Below, piece after piece: positions 1 to 9,095 of a DNA stretch of 64,000 nucleotides. Within the stretch, counting starts at the first letter, position 1; every line of letters begins with the position of its first letter. Source of the stretch: Paractinoplanes ovalisporus (GTDB lineage: Bacteria > Actinomycetota > Actinomycetes > Mycobacteriales > Micromonosporaceae); the NCBI RefSeq assembly GCF_016834655.1, contig NZ_JAENHP010000006.1:248001-312000 (forward strand). Reading direction: 5' to 3'. The translations under genes and the position numbers were made by a program. Below the pieces are notes generated by a model. The model was not told where the DNA came from. It made no database searches and saw nothing but the letters and a program-made list of their open reading frames with translations.

Positions 1-2
1 GC

Positions 3-1346
3 GAGTCGCGGGCCCGGTTCTTCGGCCGGATGAGCGAGATGTACCGGCAGTACCTTCCGCCCGACGGCTATCCGCAGCCGGGCGGGGGCGAGGGCGTCCG
101 CTACCGCATGGTGGCCCGCGGCTCGTACCGGTCGATGCGCGCGTTCGACTTCGCCCTGCGCACGCTGCGCCGGGGCAAGCGCCTGGTCCGCCGTACGGGC
201 GGGTTCGTCAAGCGCCGCTCGCGGCAGGCCCTCGGTCACCTCTACTACCGGGCGCAGCTGCGCATGCCGGTCGACCGGTCGCTCGCGCTCTACGGCGCCT
301 ACTGGTACCGCGGGGTCAGCTGCAACCCGGCCGCCGTCGCGGCCAAGGCCGCCGAGCTGGCACCGCACATCCGCCACGTCTGGGTGGTCGCTCCGGGTCG
401 CTCCGGGTCGCTGCCGCCGGGCACCGACCATGTGGTCGCGGGCACCCTGCCGTACTACCGCGCCCTGGCCCGGGCCCGCTACCTGGTCAACAACGTCAAC
501 TGGCCGAACCGCATGGTCAAGCGGCGCGGCACGACCCACGTCATGACCCACCACGGCACCCCGCTCAAGAAGATGGGGGCCGACCAGGTCGACCACCCGG
601 CGGGCGTACGGGATGCCGACTTCAAGGGCCAGATGCGGCGCGCCGACCGCTGGGACTTCAGCGTGACCGCCAACGCGCACACCACGATCGCCTGGGAGTC
701 GGCCTACCCGACCTCCTACCAGACGCTCGAGGTGGGCTACCCGCGCAACGACCGGCTGGCGCTGGCGACGGCGGCCGACAGCGCCGCGGCCCGCGAGAAG
801 ATCGGCGTCACGGCCGGCTCCGGCCCGGTCGTGCTCTACATGCCCACCCACCGCGAATGGCTGCCGGCCGGGCAGCAGGTGGTCGACGTCGAGCGGCTCG
901 CCGAGTCGCTCGGGCCGGACGTGGTGCTGCTCGTCCGCAAGCACTACTTCTCGGCCACGACCGAGCTGCCCAGCGCGGGCACCGTCGTCGACGTCACCGA
1001 CCACCCCGTGGTCGAGGACCTCTACCTCGCCGCCGACGTGCTGCTCACCGACTACTCGTCGGCCATGTTCGACTTCGCCGTGCTGGACCGGCCGATCGTC
1101 GTCTTCGCGCCCGACTGGCCGGTCTACCGCGACCTGCGCGGCACGTATTTCGACCTTCTCGCCGAGCCGCCGGGCGCGGTTGCGACGGATTTCACAGCGC
1201 TGGCCGACCTGTTCCGCAGCGGCGCATACGCGGACGAGACGACCCGGGCCGCCCGCGCGGAGTTTCGGCAGCGCTTCTGCTATCTCGACGACGGGCACGC
1301 CGCGGAGCGCATTGTCCGCCGTGTATTCCTCGGGGAAACGGCGTAA
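3..1346 (+). CDS. CDP-glycerol glycerophosphotransferase family protein, 5' truncated by the window
   Basis: This is the C-terminal part of an enzyme of the CDP-glycerol:poly(glycerophosphate) glycerophosphotransferase family, which builds polyol-phosphate (teichoic-acid-like) chains at the cytoplasmic face of the membrane. The family features I see are HHGTPLKKMG near residue 175 (counting from the ATG at 30), YPRND, VLYMPTHREW, LLVRKHYF, and TDYSSAMFDF near 340 followed by a proline-rich segment ending PVYRDL. The frame stays open to the left edge, with coding-like sequence before the ATG at 30, so the true start is probably outside the window. Family members often carry an N-terminal GT2 glycosyltransferase domain. 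The basic stretch at about residues 45-70 would suit a linker or membrane-surface contact. The TagGH-like exporter at 10.3-12.0 kb is a plausible partner. Confidence 0.85.
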   Translation, partial: ESRARFFGRMSEMYRQYLPPDGYPQPGGGEGVRYRMVARGSYRSMRAFDFALRTLRRGKRLVRRTGGFVKRRSRQALGHLYYRAQLRMPVDRSLALYGAYWYRGVSCNPAAVAAKAAELAPHIRHVWVVAPGRSGSLPPGTDHVVAGTLPYYRALARARYLVNNVNWPNRMVKRRGTTHVMTHHGTPLKKMGADQVDHPAGVRDADFKGQMRRADRWDFSVTANAHTTIAWESAYPTSYQTLEVGYPRNDRLALATAADSAAAREKIGVTAGSGPVVLYMPTHREWLPAGQQVVDVERLAESLGPDVVLLVRKHYFSATTELPSAGTVVDVTDHPVVEDLYLAADVLLTDYSSAMFDFAVLDRPIVVFAPDWPVYRDLRGTYFDLLAEPPGAVATDFTALADLFRSGAYADETTRAARAEFRQRFCYLDDGHAAERIVRRVFLGETA

Positions 1347-1479
1347 CCAAGCAGTGACCCAGCGCGAATGGCACGTTCACCCGATGGCGTGACATCGATA
1401 CTCCTCGTCAAATTAGGCCGATCGCCGGCCGTCGTGGGACCGGGATCACATTGATGGAGCCCGGCAGGGGAGGTAGACG

Positions 1480-2781
1480 GTGTCAACCGTCTCGCTCAAG
1501 GACGTCACGAAGGTCTGGCCGGACGGCACGATAGCCGTCAACAACGTCAGCCTGGACGTCGACGATGGTGAGTTTCTGGTCCTTCTCGGGCCCTCGGGCT
1601 GCGGGAAGTCCACCATCCTCCGCATGATCGCCGGCCTCGAGGATCCCACCGAAGGCGACATTCTTCTCAACGGCGACCCGGTGCTCGAACTCGCGCCGCG
1701 CGACCGCAGCATCGCCATGGTCTTCCAGGACTTCGCCCTCTATCCGCACATGACGGTGGGCGACAACATCGGCTTCCCGCTCAAGCTGTCCGGGGTCGAG
1801 CCGGCGCCGCGCGGGGAACGGGTCGGCGACGTCGCCGCCGCGCTCGGCATAGGGGACGTGCTGCGGCGCAAGCCGAGCCAGCTCTCCGGCGGCCAGCGGC
1901 AGCGGGTCGCGATGGGGCGCGCGATCGTCCGCCGCCCGGGCCTGTTCCTGATGGACGAGCCGCTCTCCAACCTCGACAGCGGGCTGCGGGCCGAGTTGCG
2001 GGCCGAGATCTCGAGCCTGACCCGCGAGCTGGGTGTCACCACCATGTACGTGACGCACGACCAGGCCGAGGCGCTCACCATGGCCGACCGGGTCGCGATC
2101 ATGCGCAAGGGCATCCTGCAGGACGTGGGCACCCCGACCGAGGTGTACGGGCGCCCGGCGACCCTCTATGTGGCGGCCTTCCTGGGTGCGCCCCGGATGA
2201 ACCTGCTCGAGGCGTCGGTCTTTGTGCACCTCGAGCGCTACATCGAGCTGAACTTCGGTGAGCAGGCGCTCTACCTGCCCTGGAACGACATCCGGGCCCG
2301 CGCGGTGGCGCACTACCACGGTGAGCGGATCGTGGTCGGCATGCGGGCCGAGGCGCTCACCCCGGTCGCGCCGGACCAGCCGGGCGACGTGCTGCGTGGC
2401 CGCATCCGCTATCTCGAGCACCACGGGCACGAGTCGCTGGCCTACCTCGACATCGGCGCCACGGCGATCGTCGTCGACGAGATGGGCGCCCGGGCGCGTG
2501 AGGACGAGGAGCCCACCGGGGGCGCGCTCAAGCGGTTCGGCGGCGCCCTGCAGCGCCTCGCCGGCCGGTCGAACGGCACGGCCGTCAAGACCCGTGAGAG
2601 CGAGCAACAGAGCGTGCTCAACGACCCGGGCCGCCACCACCGCCGCCCGGCCGAACTGGGGGTGCGGCTGGCGCCATACCCGCCGGTGCTGCCCGGGCAT
2701 CCGCTCGCGGTCGCGGTGAAGATGGACGCGCTGCACTTCTTCGACGAGCGCGGCGACCGGATCGACGTCGGCTGGCGCTGA
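1480..2781 (+). CDS. ABC transporter ATP-binding protein, UgpC/MsiK-like
   Basis: Nucleotide-binding subunit of the carbohydrate-uptake (CUT1) class. It has Walker A GPSGCGKST (about 37-45), Q-loop VFQDFALYPHM, signature LSGGQRQR (about 135), Walker B LFLMDEP and switch VTHDQAEA (about 190). A TOBE-like C-terminal part includes GMRAEAL near 288. The GTG at 1480 follows a strong ribosome site, AGGGGAGGT, at 1466-1474. There are no permease or binding-protein genes next to it, as for MsiK-type ATPases that serve several importers. Residues of about 335-400 form an extra charged, low-complexity stretch that the usual 360-380 aa members lack, giving 433 aa. A strong terminator follows at 2830. 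Confidence 0.88.
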   Translation: MSTVSLKDVTKVWPDGTIAVNNVSLDVDDGEFLVLLGPSGCGKSTILRMIAGLEDPTEGDILLNGDPVLELAPRDRSIAMVFQDFALYPHMTVGDNIGFPLKLSGVEPAPRGERVGDVAAALGIGDVLRRKPSQLSGGQRQRVAMGRAIVRRPGLFLMDEPLSNLDSGLRAELRAEISSLTRELGVTTMYVTHDQAEALTMADRVAIMRKGILQDVGTPTEVYGRPATLYVAAFLGAPRMNLLEASVFVHLERYIELNFGEQALYLPWNDIRARAVAHYHGERIVVGMRAEALTPVAPDQPGDVLRGRIRYLEHHGHESLAYLDIGATAIVVDEMGARAREDEEPTGGALKRFGGALQRLAGRSNGTAVKTRESEQQSVLNDPGRHHRRPAELGVRLAPYPPVLPGHPLAVAVKMDALHFFDERGDRIDVGWR

Positions 2782-2820
2782 CGTCGTCTTGCGCTGATAT
2801 CGGCTTGCGCTGACCTCGGC
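2773..2820. repeat. three tandem 16-bp units across the ABC gene stop codon
   Basis: Three adjoining 16-base units (2773-2788, 2789-2804, 2805-2820) share the core TKGCGCTGANNTCG. The first contains the stop codon of the ABC ATPase gene. Each unit offers a TGA, so the array may just be a small tandem duplication of the gene end. Confidence 0.6.
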
Positions 2821-2829
2821 GATCTACCC

Positions 2830-2859
2830 GAAAGGCTCCCGCTCAGGCGGGGGCCTTTC
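2830..2859. terminator. intrinsic terminator
   Basis: A 13-bp stem (2830-2842 with 2847-2859, one T-G wobble) closes a TCAG loop. It lies between the ABC ATPase gene and the Yip1-like gene, and ends the first transcription unit. Confidence 0.8.
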
Positions 2860-2948
2860 CCCGTTTGCGGTCATGGCGTACGGTTCCGCTCACACGTCGG
2901 TGCGATGGCGTATCGACGGTACGGACCCGACCTCTAGGAGGTAGGCAC

Positions 2949-3815
2949 GTGGCTAACGCGTCTGGGCTCTTGGTAATCGAGCGCATCCTGCGTGACCGGC
3001 AGGGCATCTGGCAGCAGGTCGTGGAGGATCGTGACCTGCCCAAACTCACCGGGCAGATGCTGGTCAGCTCGGTGGTGGCACTGGCCGTCTACGGCGCGGT
3101 GCTGGGTTCCTTCCACAGCGTGCTGATGGCCCTGACCTCGGCGGTCAAGCTGCCGCTGCTCTTCCTGGTCACCCTGGCCATCAGCCTGCCCACGCTCTAC
3201 CTGTTCAACCTGGTGTTCGGCGCCCGGCTGTCGATCCGGCAGTCGCTCTCGATGGTGATGGTCGCGCTGACCGTGACCGCCATGCTGGCGCTGGCGTTCG
3301 CGCCGATCAGCCTGTTCTTCCGGATCACCGCGCCCGACTACGCGTTCTTCAAGCTGCTCAACGTGGCCATCCTCGCGCTGTCGGCCCTGATCGGGCTGCG
3401 CTTCCTGACCGGCGGCATGCGGGTGCTCAACGAGCACGGCCTGCTCGCGCCCAAGCCCGTCGAGGCCGCCCCGCCGGCCGCCGCCGAGCCGGCCAAGGCC
3501 CTCGTGACGGCGGGCGCGCCGGCCGAGACCGCCAACGGCACGGCGGCCCAGCCGGCGCCCGTTCCGGTGCAGATCCCGCCCGGCTTCGGGCACCACCCGC
3601 CGCAGCGCCCGGGGCAGCGGCCGGTGGGTCAGCCGACGCCGCCCAGCATGACCCTGCTCTACATCTGGATCCTGCTCTTCGGGTTCGTCGGCACCCAGCT
3701 CGCCTGGACGCTGCGCCCGTTCTTCGGCAGCCCGAACATGGACTTCAGCCTGTACCGGGACATCAACGGCAACTTCTACGCCGAGATCTTCCGGACGATC
3801 GCCGACCTTTTCTGA
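2949..3815 (+). CDS. Yip1-family-like integral membrane protein
   Basis: A 288-residue protein with about five hydrophobic segments: four clustered at residues of about 40-160 and one near 240-260. A proline/alanine-rich cytoplasmic linker lies at about 170-225. The N-terminal start of the domain (ERILRDRQGIWQQV) and the spacing of the membrane spans resemble bacterial Yip1-domain proteins, whose function is unknown. The start was set at GTG 2949 because TAGGAGGTAG (2935-2944) sits just before it; the upstream in-frame codons have no ribosome site. Nothing in the sequence gives a substrate. Confidence 0.65.
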   Translation: MANASGLLVIERILRDRQGIWQQVVEDRDLPKLTGQMLVSSVVALAVYGAVLGSFHSVLMALTSAVKLPLLFLVTLAISLPTLYLFNLVFGARLSIRQSLSMVMVALTVTAMLALAFAPISLFFRITAPDYAFFKLLNVAILALSALIGLRFLTGGMRVLNEHGLLAPKPVEAAPPAAAEPAKALVTAGAPAETANGTAAQPAPVPVQIPPGFGHHPPQRPGQRPVGQPTPPSMTLLYIWILLFGFVGTQLAWTLRPFFGSPNMDFSLYRDINGNFYAEIFRTIADLF

Positions 3816-3896
3816 GCCCCGCCGGCTCTTTTATCGTGGACGCGTGGTGCCACTGAGGTGGCACACCGCGTAGGCTGCACCACGGTGGAGGAAAGA

Positions 3897-4397
3897 GTGA
3901 GGCAGGGTGTGCGACCGGCTCCGGGCGCGGAGCCGGTGGAGGCTGGTGTCTCGCCGACGGTCCTCGCCGAGCCGGTGCCCGCCGCCGCGGGCCGGCTGCT
4001 CGACCGCCGCTTCGGGCGTGACGAGATCACCCTGGTGCGGCACGAGGTGTCGGCGCGGCTCGGGACAGCCGGGCTCGGCGGCGACCGGCTGGCCGGCTTC
4101 GTGCTGGCGGTCAACGAGGTGGTCACCAACGTCGTGCTGCACGCCGGCGGCAACGGCCGGCTGCTGCTCTGGCTGGCCGGCGACTCCGCATGGTGCTCGG
4201 TGACCGACTCCGGCCCCGGCATCCCCACGCACTACCTGACAACTCCAGAGATTCCCGAGGCATATGAGGTGGGTGGCCGCGGCATCTGGCTCGCCCACCA
4301 GCTGTGTGACGAGGTCACCGTGGCGACCGGCCCGATCGGTACCACGATCGGGTTGCGGATCATGGTCGCCACGCCGATCGACACACACCGGCAATAG
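3897..4397 (+). CDS. anti-sigma regulatory factor, HATPase_c serine-protein kinase-like
   Basis: A single GHKL ATPase domain with N-box NEVVTNVVLHAGG, G1 box VTDSGPGIP, G2 box GGRGIWLAHQLCDEV and a final GTTIGLRI strand. There is no phosphoacceptor domain. This is the RsbW/SpoIIAB-like type, which in actinobacteria binds sigma factors or phosphorylates STAS anti-anti-sigma partners. The GTG at 3897 is favoured because GGAGG (3887-3891) lies five bases upstream; an earlier in-frame GTG at 3858 has no ribosome site. No partner gene is adjacent, so the target is unknown. Confidence 0.8.
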   Translation: MRQGVRPAPGAEPVEAGVSPTVLAEPVPAAAGRLLDRRFGRDEITLVRHEVSARLGTAGLGGDRLAGFVLAVNEVVTNVVLHAGGNGRLLLWLAGDSAWCSVTDSGPGIPTHYLTTPEIPEAYEVGGRGIWLAHQLCDEVTVATGPIGTTIGLRIMVATPIDTHRQ

Positions 4398-4472
4398 CAC
4401 TTTGAACTGCCCGTAAACGCGCCGTCGAAATGTGAAGCCGCCCTTCCGGGCTCATGGGTGTCCGGGTGCGAC

Positions 4473-4485
4473 TACATTGGGCGCG
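4473..4485 (+). promoter_or_regulatory. candidate leaderless promoter -10 (TACATT) for the HAD gene
   Basis: TACATT at 4473-4478 ends six bases before GTG 4485. There is no Shine-Dalgarno sequence, so transcription would start at or next to the start codon. No clear -35 is visible. Confidence 0.5.
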
Positions 4486-5225
4486 TGCTCGGACTACCTC
4501 CTCAAGTGACCGCATGCCTTTTCGACCTTGACGGCGTGCTCACCCAGACCGCCCTTGTGCACAACGCCGCGTGGAAGCAGACGTTCGACACCTTCCTCGA
4601 GGCGTGGTCGGCGCAGCACGGGCAAGAGTTCGTGCCGTTCGACCCCGGCGCCGACTATCACAAATATGTCGACGGCCGCCCCCGTGCCGACGGTGTCCGC
4701 ACCTTCCTGGCCTCTCGGAACATCACCCTCCCCGAGGGCACCCCGGACGACGGTCCCGACCAGCAGACCGTGAACGGCGTCGGCAACAAGAAGAACCTCC
4801 TCGTCCTGCAGAAGATCAAAGAAGGCGCCGTCCAGGTCTACGACGGGTCCGTCGACTATCTGAAGGCCGCGAAGGAGGCCGGCCTGCGCCGGGCCGTCGT
4901 GTCCGCCAGCGCCAACTGCAAAGACGTGCTCGAGGCGGCCGGCATCGCGGACCTCATCGAGGTGCGCGTGGACGGTGTCACCGCCCGCGAGCAGAGCCTG
5001 CCGGGCAAGCCCGCGCCCGACACTTTCCTCTACGCCGCCGAGCAGCTCGGCCTTCCGCCGGAAAGCTGTGCCGTCTATGAGGACGCCCAGGCCGGCGTGG
5101 CCGCCGGACGGGCGGGAAAGTTCGGGATCGTGGTCGGGGTTGACCGGGTGGGTCAGACTCAGGCCCTTCTGGACAACGGTGCCGACATCGTCGTCACCGA
5201 CCTGTCCGAACTCCTGACGCGCTGA
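4485..5225 (+). CDS. HAD-family beta-phosphoglucomutase-like hydrolase
   Basis: A HAD superfamily subfamily I protein. The nucleophile motif FDLDGVLT lies near residue 12, motif II is VVSASANC, the conserved lysine is in PGKPAPDTFLYAAEQLG, and motif IV is VYEDAQAGVAAG. The FDLDGVL nucleophile with a following helical cap (AWKQTFDTF) is typical of beta-phosphoglucomutases. The gene lies 61 bp before a GH65 phosphorylase, a standard pair: the phosphorylase releases beta-glucose-1-phosphate and the mutase turns it into glucose-6-phosphate. Start 4485 fits a leaderless transcript; the longer reading from 4458 adds nine unlikely residues. Confidence 0.85.
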   Translation: MLGLPPQVTACLFDLDGVLTQTALVHNAAWKQTFDTFLEAWSAQHGQEFVPFDPGADYHKYVDGRPRADGVRTFLASRNITLPEGTPDDGPDQQTVNGVGNKKNLLVLQKIKEGAVQVYDGSVDYLKAAKEAGLRRAVVSASANCKDVLEAAGIADLIEVRVDGVTAREQSLPGKPAPDTFLYAAEQLGLPPESCAVYEDAQAGVAAGRAGKFGIVVGVDRVGQTQALLDNGADIVVTDLSELLTR

Positions 5226-5286
5226 GCACGTATCAGCGTTTACATCATCAAGACTTTTCCCTTGCTCATTTTCGAGAGGCACCACC

Positions 5287-7650
5287 GTGATCCGTGAACG
5301 GGCTTATCCCGTCGACCCGTGGCACATCCGGGAGACCCGGCTCGACCTGGACCTGCTGGCCCAGTCAGAGTCGGTGTTCGCGCTGGCCAACGGACACATC
5401 GGGATACGCGGAAACCTGGACGAGGGCGAGCCCCACGGCCTGCCGGGCACCTATCTGAACTCGTTCTACGAGCTCCGCCCCCTGCCGTACGCCGAGGCCG
5501 GATACGGCTTCCCCGAGTCCGGCCAGACGATGGTCAACGTCACCAACGCCAAGCTCATGCGGCTGCTGGTCGACGACGAGCCGTTCGACGTGCGCTACGG
5601 CGAGCTGCGGTCCCACGAGCGCGTGCTCGACCTGCGGGCCGGCACGCTCGAACGCACCGTCGAGTGGGTGTCCCCGTCGGGGCAGGCGATCCGCGTGCGC
5701 ACCGTACGAATGGTCTCCTTCACCCAGCGCTCGGTCGTGGCGTTCCTCTACGAGGTCGAGCCGCTCGACGGCCCATCGCGCCTGATCCTGCAGTCCGAGC
5801 TGGTCGCCAACGAGCAGCTCCCGCCGATGAGCAAGGACCCGCGGGTCGCAGCTGTGCTCGACCACCCCCTGCAGTCCGAGGAGGTTCTCGAGCAGCGCAC
5901 CGGCGGTCTTCTGGTGCACTGCACCAAGGCGAGCGACCTGCGGATGGCCGCGGCGATGGAACACCTCGTCGACGCGCCCGGCAAGCACGCGGTGACCACC
6001 GAAGGCCACCCGGACTGGCTGCGGACGACCGTGGCCTGCAAGCTCGAGCCGGGCCAGAAGCTGCGCGTGGTCAAGCTGGCCGCGTACGGCTGGTCCAGCC
6101 ACCGCTCGCTGCCCGCCGTGCGTGACCAGGTCGGCGCCGCGCTGGCCAGCGCCCGGCTCGACGGCTGGGAGGGCCTGGTCGAGGCTCAGCGCGAATACCT
6201 CGACGCCTTCTGGGACCACTCCGACGTGAAGGTCGAGGGCGATCCCGAGGTGCAGCAGGCCGTACGCTTCGGCCTCTTCCACACGCTGCAGGCCGGTGCC
6301 CGGGCCGAGCAGCGCCCGATCGGCTCCAAGGGCCTCAGCGGCCCCGGCTACGACGGTCACACGTTCTGGGACGCCGAGACCTTCGTGCTGCCGGCGCTGA
6401 CCTACACCCAGCCGTCCGCGGCGGCCGACGTGCTGCGCTGGCGGCACTCGACGCTCGACCTGGCCCGGGAGCGGGCCCAGACGCTCGGCCTGCAGGGCGC
6501 CGCCTTCCCGTGGCGCACCATCCGCGGGCAGGAGTGCTCGGCGTACTGGCCGGCCGGCACCGCGGGCTTCCACATCGGCGCCGACATCGCCGACGCCGTC
6601 CGCCGTTACGTGCAGGCCACCGGCGACTACGACTTCGAGCGCGAGGTCGGCCTCGAACTGCTGGTCGAGACCGCGCGGCTGTGGCGCTCGCTCGGTCACC
6701 ACGACCGGCACGGGCGCTTCCACATCGACGGGGTGACCGGCCCCGACGAGTACACGGCCGTGGTCAACGACAACATCTACACGAACCTGCTGGCGCAGCA
6801 GAACTTCCTGGCCGCCGCCGACGCCACCAAGCGTCACCCCGACCTGGCGCGCAAGCTGGGCGTGGACGACGAAGAGACGGCGAGCTGGCGGGACGCGGCG
6901 GCCGCGACGCATATCCCGTACGACCGGGAACTGGGTGTCCACCAGCAGTCCGAGGGCTTCACCCGGCTGCAGGAGTGGGACTTCGAGAACACGCCGCCCG
7001 AGGCCTACCCGCTGCTGCTGAACTACCCGTACTTCGACCTGTACCGCAAGCAGGTGGTCAAGCAGTCCGACCTGGTCATGGCCATGTACGTCCGCGGTGA
7101 CGCGTTCACGCCGGAGGAGAAGGCGCGCAACTTCGCCTACTACGAGGCGCGTACGGTCCGGGACTCGTCGCTGTCGGCCTGCGTGCAAGCGGTGATGGCG
7201 GCCGAGGTGGGCCACCTCGAACTGGCCCACGACTATCTGGGCGAGGCCGCCCTGATGGACCTGCACGACCTGCACCAGAACTCGCGGGACGGCCTGCACA
7301 TCGCGTCGCTGGCCGGCACCTGGATCTCGCTGGTGGCCGGTCTGGGCGGCATGCGCGACTTCAACGGCCAGCTGTCGTTCGCGCCGCGCCTGCCCAGCCG
7401 CATCAACAACATGGAGTTCTCGCTGCTCTGGCGCGGCCTGCGGCTGCGGGTGAACGTGACTGCCGAAGACGTGACCTACTCGCTGCGCAACGGCGGCGGC
7501 TCGGCCCGCCTGGTGATCAACCACCACGGCAAGGACGTCGAGGTCACCCAGGTGAAGCCGGTGACCGTGCCGATCCCGCCGGCGCACCCGGTCGGCCCCG
7601 CGCCGACCCAGCCGGCCGGCCGGGCCCCGGTGCGGCGCGCGACGAGCTGA
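5287..7650 (+). CDS. glycoside hydrolase family 65 disaccharide phosphorylase
   Basis: A cytoplasmic inverting phosphorylase of the maltose/trehalose/kojibiose class; no signal peptide. FWDAETFVLP lies near residue 360. The general acid is the glutamate of GPDEYTAVVNDN near 488. VVKQSDLVMAM lies near 595, and the phosphate-site segment GTWISLVAGLGGMRDF near 677. The length of 787 aa is normal for the family, and the last 40 residues are a proline-rich tail. GAGAGG before GTG 5287 serves as ribosome site. The upstream mutase gene implies a beta-glucose-1-phosphate product. Which disaccharide is used cannot be told from sequence alone. The gene ends at a bidirectional terminator. Confidence 0.9.
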   Translation: MIRERAYPVDPWHIRETRLDLDLLAQSESVFALANGHIGIRGNLDEGEPHGLPGTYLNSFYELRPLPYAEAGYGFPESGQTMVNVTNAKLMRLLVDDEPFDVRYGELRSHERVLDLRAGTLERTVEWVSPSGQAIRVRTVRMVSFTQRSVVAFLYEVEPLDGPSRLILQSELVANEQLPPMSKDPRVAAVLDHPLQSEEVLEQRTGGLLVHCTKASDLRMAAAMEHLVDAPGKHAVTTEGHPDWLRTTVACKLEPGQKLRVVKLAAYGWSSHRSLPAVRDQVGAALASARLDGWEGLVEAQREYLDAFWDHSDVKVEGDPEVQQAVRFGLFHTLQAGARAEQRPIGSKGLSGPGYDGHTFWDAETFVLPALTYTQPSAAADVLRWRHSTLDLARERAQTLGLQGAAFPWRTIRGQECSAYWPAGTAGFHIGADIADAVRRYVQATGDYDFEREVGLELLVETARLWRSLGHHDRHGRFHIDGVTGPDEYTAVVNDNIYTNLLAQQNFLAAADATKRHPDLARKLGVDDEETASWRDAAAATHIPYDRELGVHQQSEGFTRLQEWDFENTPPEAYPLLLNYPYFDLYRKQVVKQSDLVMAMYVRGDAFTPEEKARNFAYYEARTVRDSSLSACVQAVMAAEVGHLELAHDYLGEAALMDLHDLHQNSRDGLHIASLAGTWISLVAGLGGMRDFNGQLSFAPRLPSRINNMEFSLLWRGLRLRVNVTAEDVTYSLRNGGGSARLVINHHGKDVEVTQVKPVTVPIPPAHPVGPAPTQPAGRAPVRRATS

Positions 7651-7670
7651 CCCGCACGTTCCGTTCGCAA

Positions 7671-7700
7671 AAAAGGCCCCGGGTCACCCCGGGGCCTTTT
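7671..7700. terminator. bidirectional intrinsic terminator
   Basis: A perfect 13-bp stem (7671-7683 with 7688-7700) closes a four-base loop. There is an A-run on the left and a T-run on the right, so it can stop both the GH65 gene on the plus strand and the secreted-protein gene arriving on the minus strand. Confidence 0.9.
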
Positions 7701-7711
7701 TGTAGCTGCGG

Positions 7712-8743
7712 TCAGAGCATCGACACGTGCACGTGGTCGGTGTGGTCGCTCGGCCCGCTGTAGGACTTCCAGCCGCTGGCCGGGAACCAGATCTGCTTGT
7801 ACCAGATGACGTAGTAGATGCCGAGCCGGTCGGCATTACGCACCAGGAACGCCATCAGGTTGTTGCCGTACGTGCGGGTGTCGGCATTGTGGGCGGGCGC
7901 GAAGCCCTTTTTCTGCAACGACCAGTCGCAGGCCCGGCCCTTCGGATGCTCGAACGGCCCGCCGTTGCGGTGACAGCCCACGAACCGATTGAAGCCGGCC
8001 TTCTTCACCTCTTTGTACATGTGCATCGTACGGGCGGTGACACAGCCGCTGGTGGTCTCGTCCTGCACGTTGCAGCCCTCGGGCGAGAAACCGCCGTCGG
8101 AATTGCGCGGCGCGGGCGCCGCCTGGGGCGATTTCGCCAGCACCAGACCGTGCGTGAGGCTTTCCCCGCCGACCAGCGCGAGCGCCTTGTCGGCCGACTC
8201 TTTCTGCTTCCTCATCGCGACGAGGTTGGTCTGCTGCTTCCTGACCTCGGCGTCGAGCGCGGCCTTCTTGCTGTTGACGTCGTCGATGGCCCGGTTGAGC
8301 TCGGCCAGCTTGCGGTCCTGCAAGGCGTTGATCTCTTCGAGCGAGACCGCCTTGGCCAGGAAGTCGTCGGAGTTCTGGCTGCCGAGCAGGAAGCCGGCGG
8401 CCCCCAGGTGACCGGTGCGGTACTGCTGACCGGCGATCGCGTTGACCTCGGGCAGCAGCGCGAGGCGCCGGCCCTCGGCGAGCTTGATCTCGGCGGCCAG
8501 CTTCTTCTGGGCGGCGGTGGACTTGGTCACCGCGGACCGGGCGGCGACGAAGCGACGGTTCGACGACTCCAGCACGTCGTCGAGGGTGGCATTTTCTCCC
8601 ACTGAGCTGCCGCCCTCGTCGGGGGTGGCGGAGGTGCCGTCGCCCGGCTCGGCGCTCGCCGGGGAGGCGGGCACGGCCAGGAAAGAGATGGCCACGATCG
8701 GCGCCAGGGCAAGCATCAGCCACCGGCGGGGTCGTACGGTCAA
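7712..8743 (-). CDS. secreted coiled-coil protein with M15-like C-terminal domain, c-di-AMP riboswitch controlled
   Basis: 343 residues. A signal peptide (basic start, hydrophobic core, cleavage near ASPASAEP) is followed by a coiled coil of about 55-175 and then a C-terminal domain with HPKGRACDW and DHTDHVH. These give the H-x6-D and H-x-H metal ligands of M15-type (VanY-like) peptidases, so cell-wall cleavage or binding is likely. Two cysteines precede the domain (GCNVQDETTSGC). The start is TTG 8743 with GGAAGG seven bases upstream; longer readings run through the riboswitch. Its closest relative in the window is the divergent gene at 9229, with the same domain order. Activity is inferred, not shown. 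Confidence 0.75.
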   Translation of the reverse strand: MTVRPRRWLMLALAPIVAISFLAVPASPASAEPGDGTSATPDEGGSSVGENATLDDVLESSNRRFVAARSAVTKSTAAQKKLAAEIKLAEGRRLALLPEVNAIAGQQYRTGHLGAAGFLLGSQNSDDFLAKAVSLEEINALQDRKLAELNRAIDDVNSKKAALDAEVRKQQTNLVAMRKQKESADKALALVGGESLTHGLVLAKSPQAAPAPRNSDGGFSPEGCNVQDETTSGCVTARTMHMYKEVKKAGFNRFVGCHRNGGPFEHPKGRACDWSLQKKGFAPAHNADTRTYGNNLMAFLVRNADRLGIYYVIWYKQIWFPASGWKSYSGPSDHTDHVHVSML

Positions 8744-8761
8744 TGCAGTTCCTTCCGGTAA

Positions 8762-8863
8762 ACCGCCGACCGGGTTAGCTGACGGGTTCGGGACGGAAGC
8801 GATCCCTACCGCTTGCGCGGATGCACCCCACTGACCTGGTTCCCCGGCTCGCCTCGCGGCGAT
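8762..8863 (-). promoter_or_regulatory. c-di-AMP riboswitch (ydaO/yuaA class)
   Basis: Reading the minus strand, conserved blocks appear in order: GAGCCGGGGAACC, GTGGGGTGCATCC, GGTAGGGATCGCTTCCG, CCCGAACCCGTCAGCTAAC, and a closing P1 strand GGTCGGCGG that pairs with a 5' CGCCG. These match the ydaO/yuaA consensus, which binds cyclic di-AMP and in actinobacteria precedes cell-wall hydrolase genes. It ends about 20 bases before the TTG start of the 7712-8743 gene. Confidence 0.88.
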
Positions 8864-9095
8864 TGGGCGGTGGCCTGCCGGCACCTCGGGGGCGGCGCCT
8901 CGGTGGCAGAACCGGCGGCCAGTTTACCCGAGAGTCCGCCCCGCTTCAGCGCTCGGGAAATGGCAATTTCGTAGTTGTCCGAACACATTCCGTAAGTGCC
9001 GTGACGGGCCGTCGCAGGTGAATAGCGGTGCGTATGAAAACTGTCGATCAGTCGATGTAATGGGTATGGTCGGTCACGGCCCCCACCCCCAGGGG

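Noticed and set aside
5365..7587. 740-codon open frame on the minus strand opposite the GH65 gene
   Set aside because: It is a shadow frame of GC-rich coding DNA; its product is His/Arg/Val/Gln-rich with no motifs, while the plus-strand protein has full family features.
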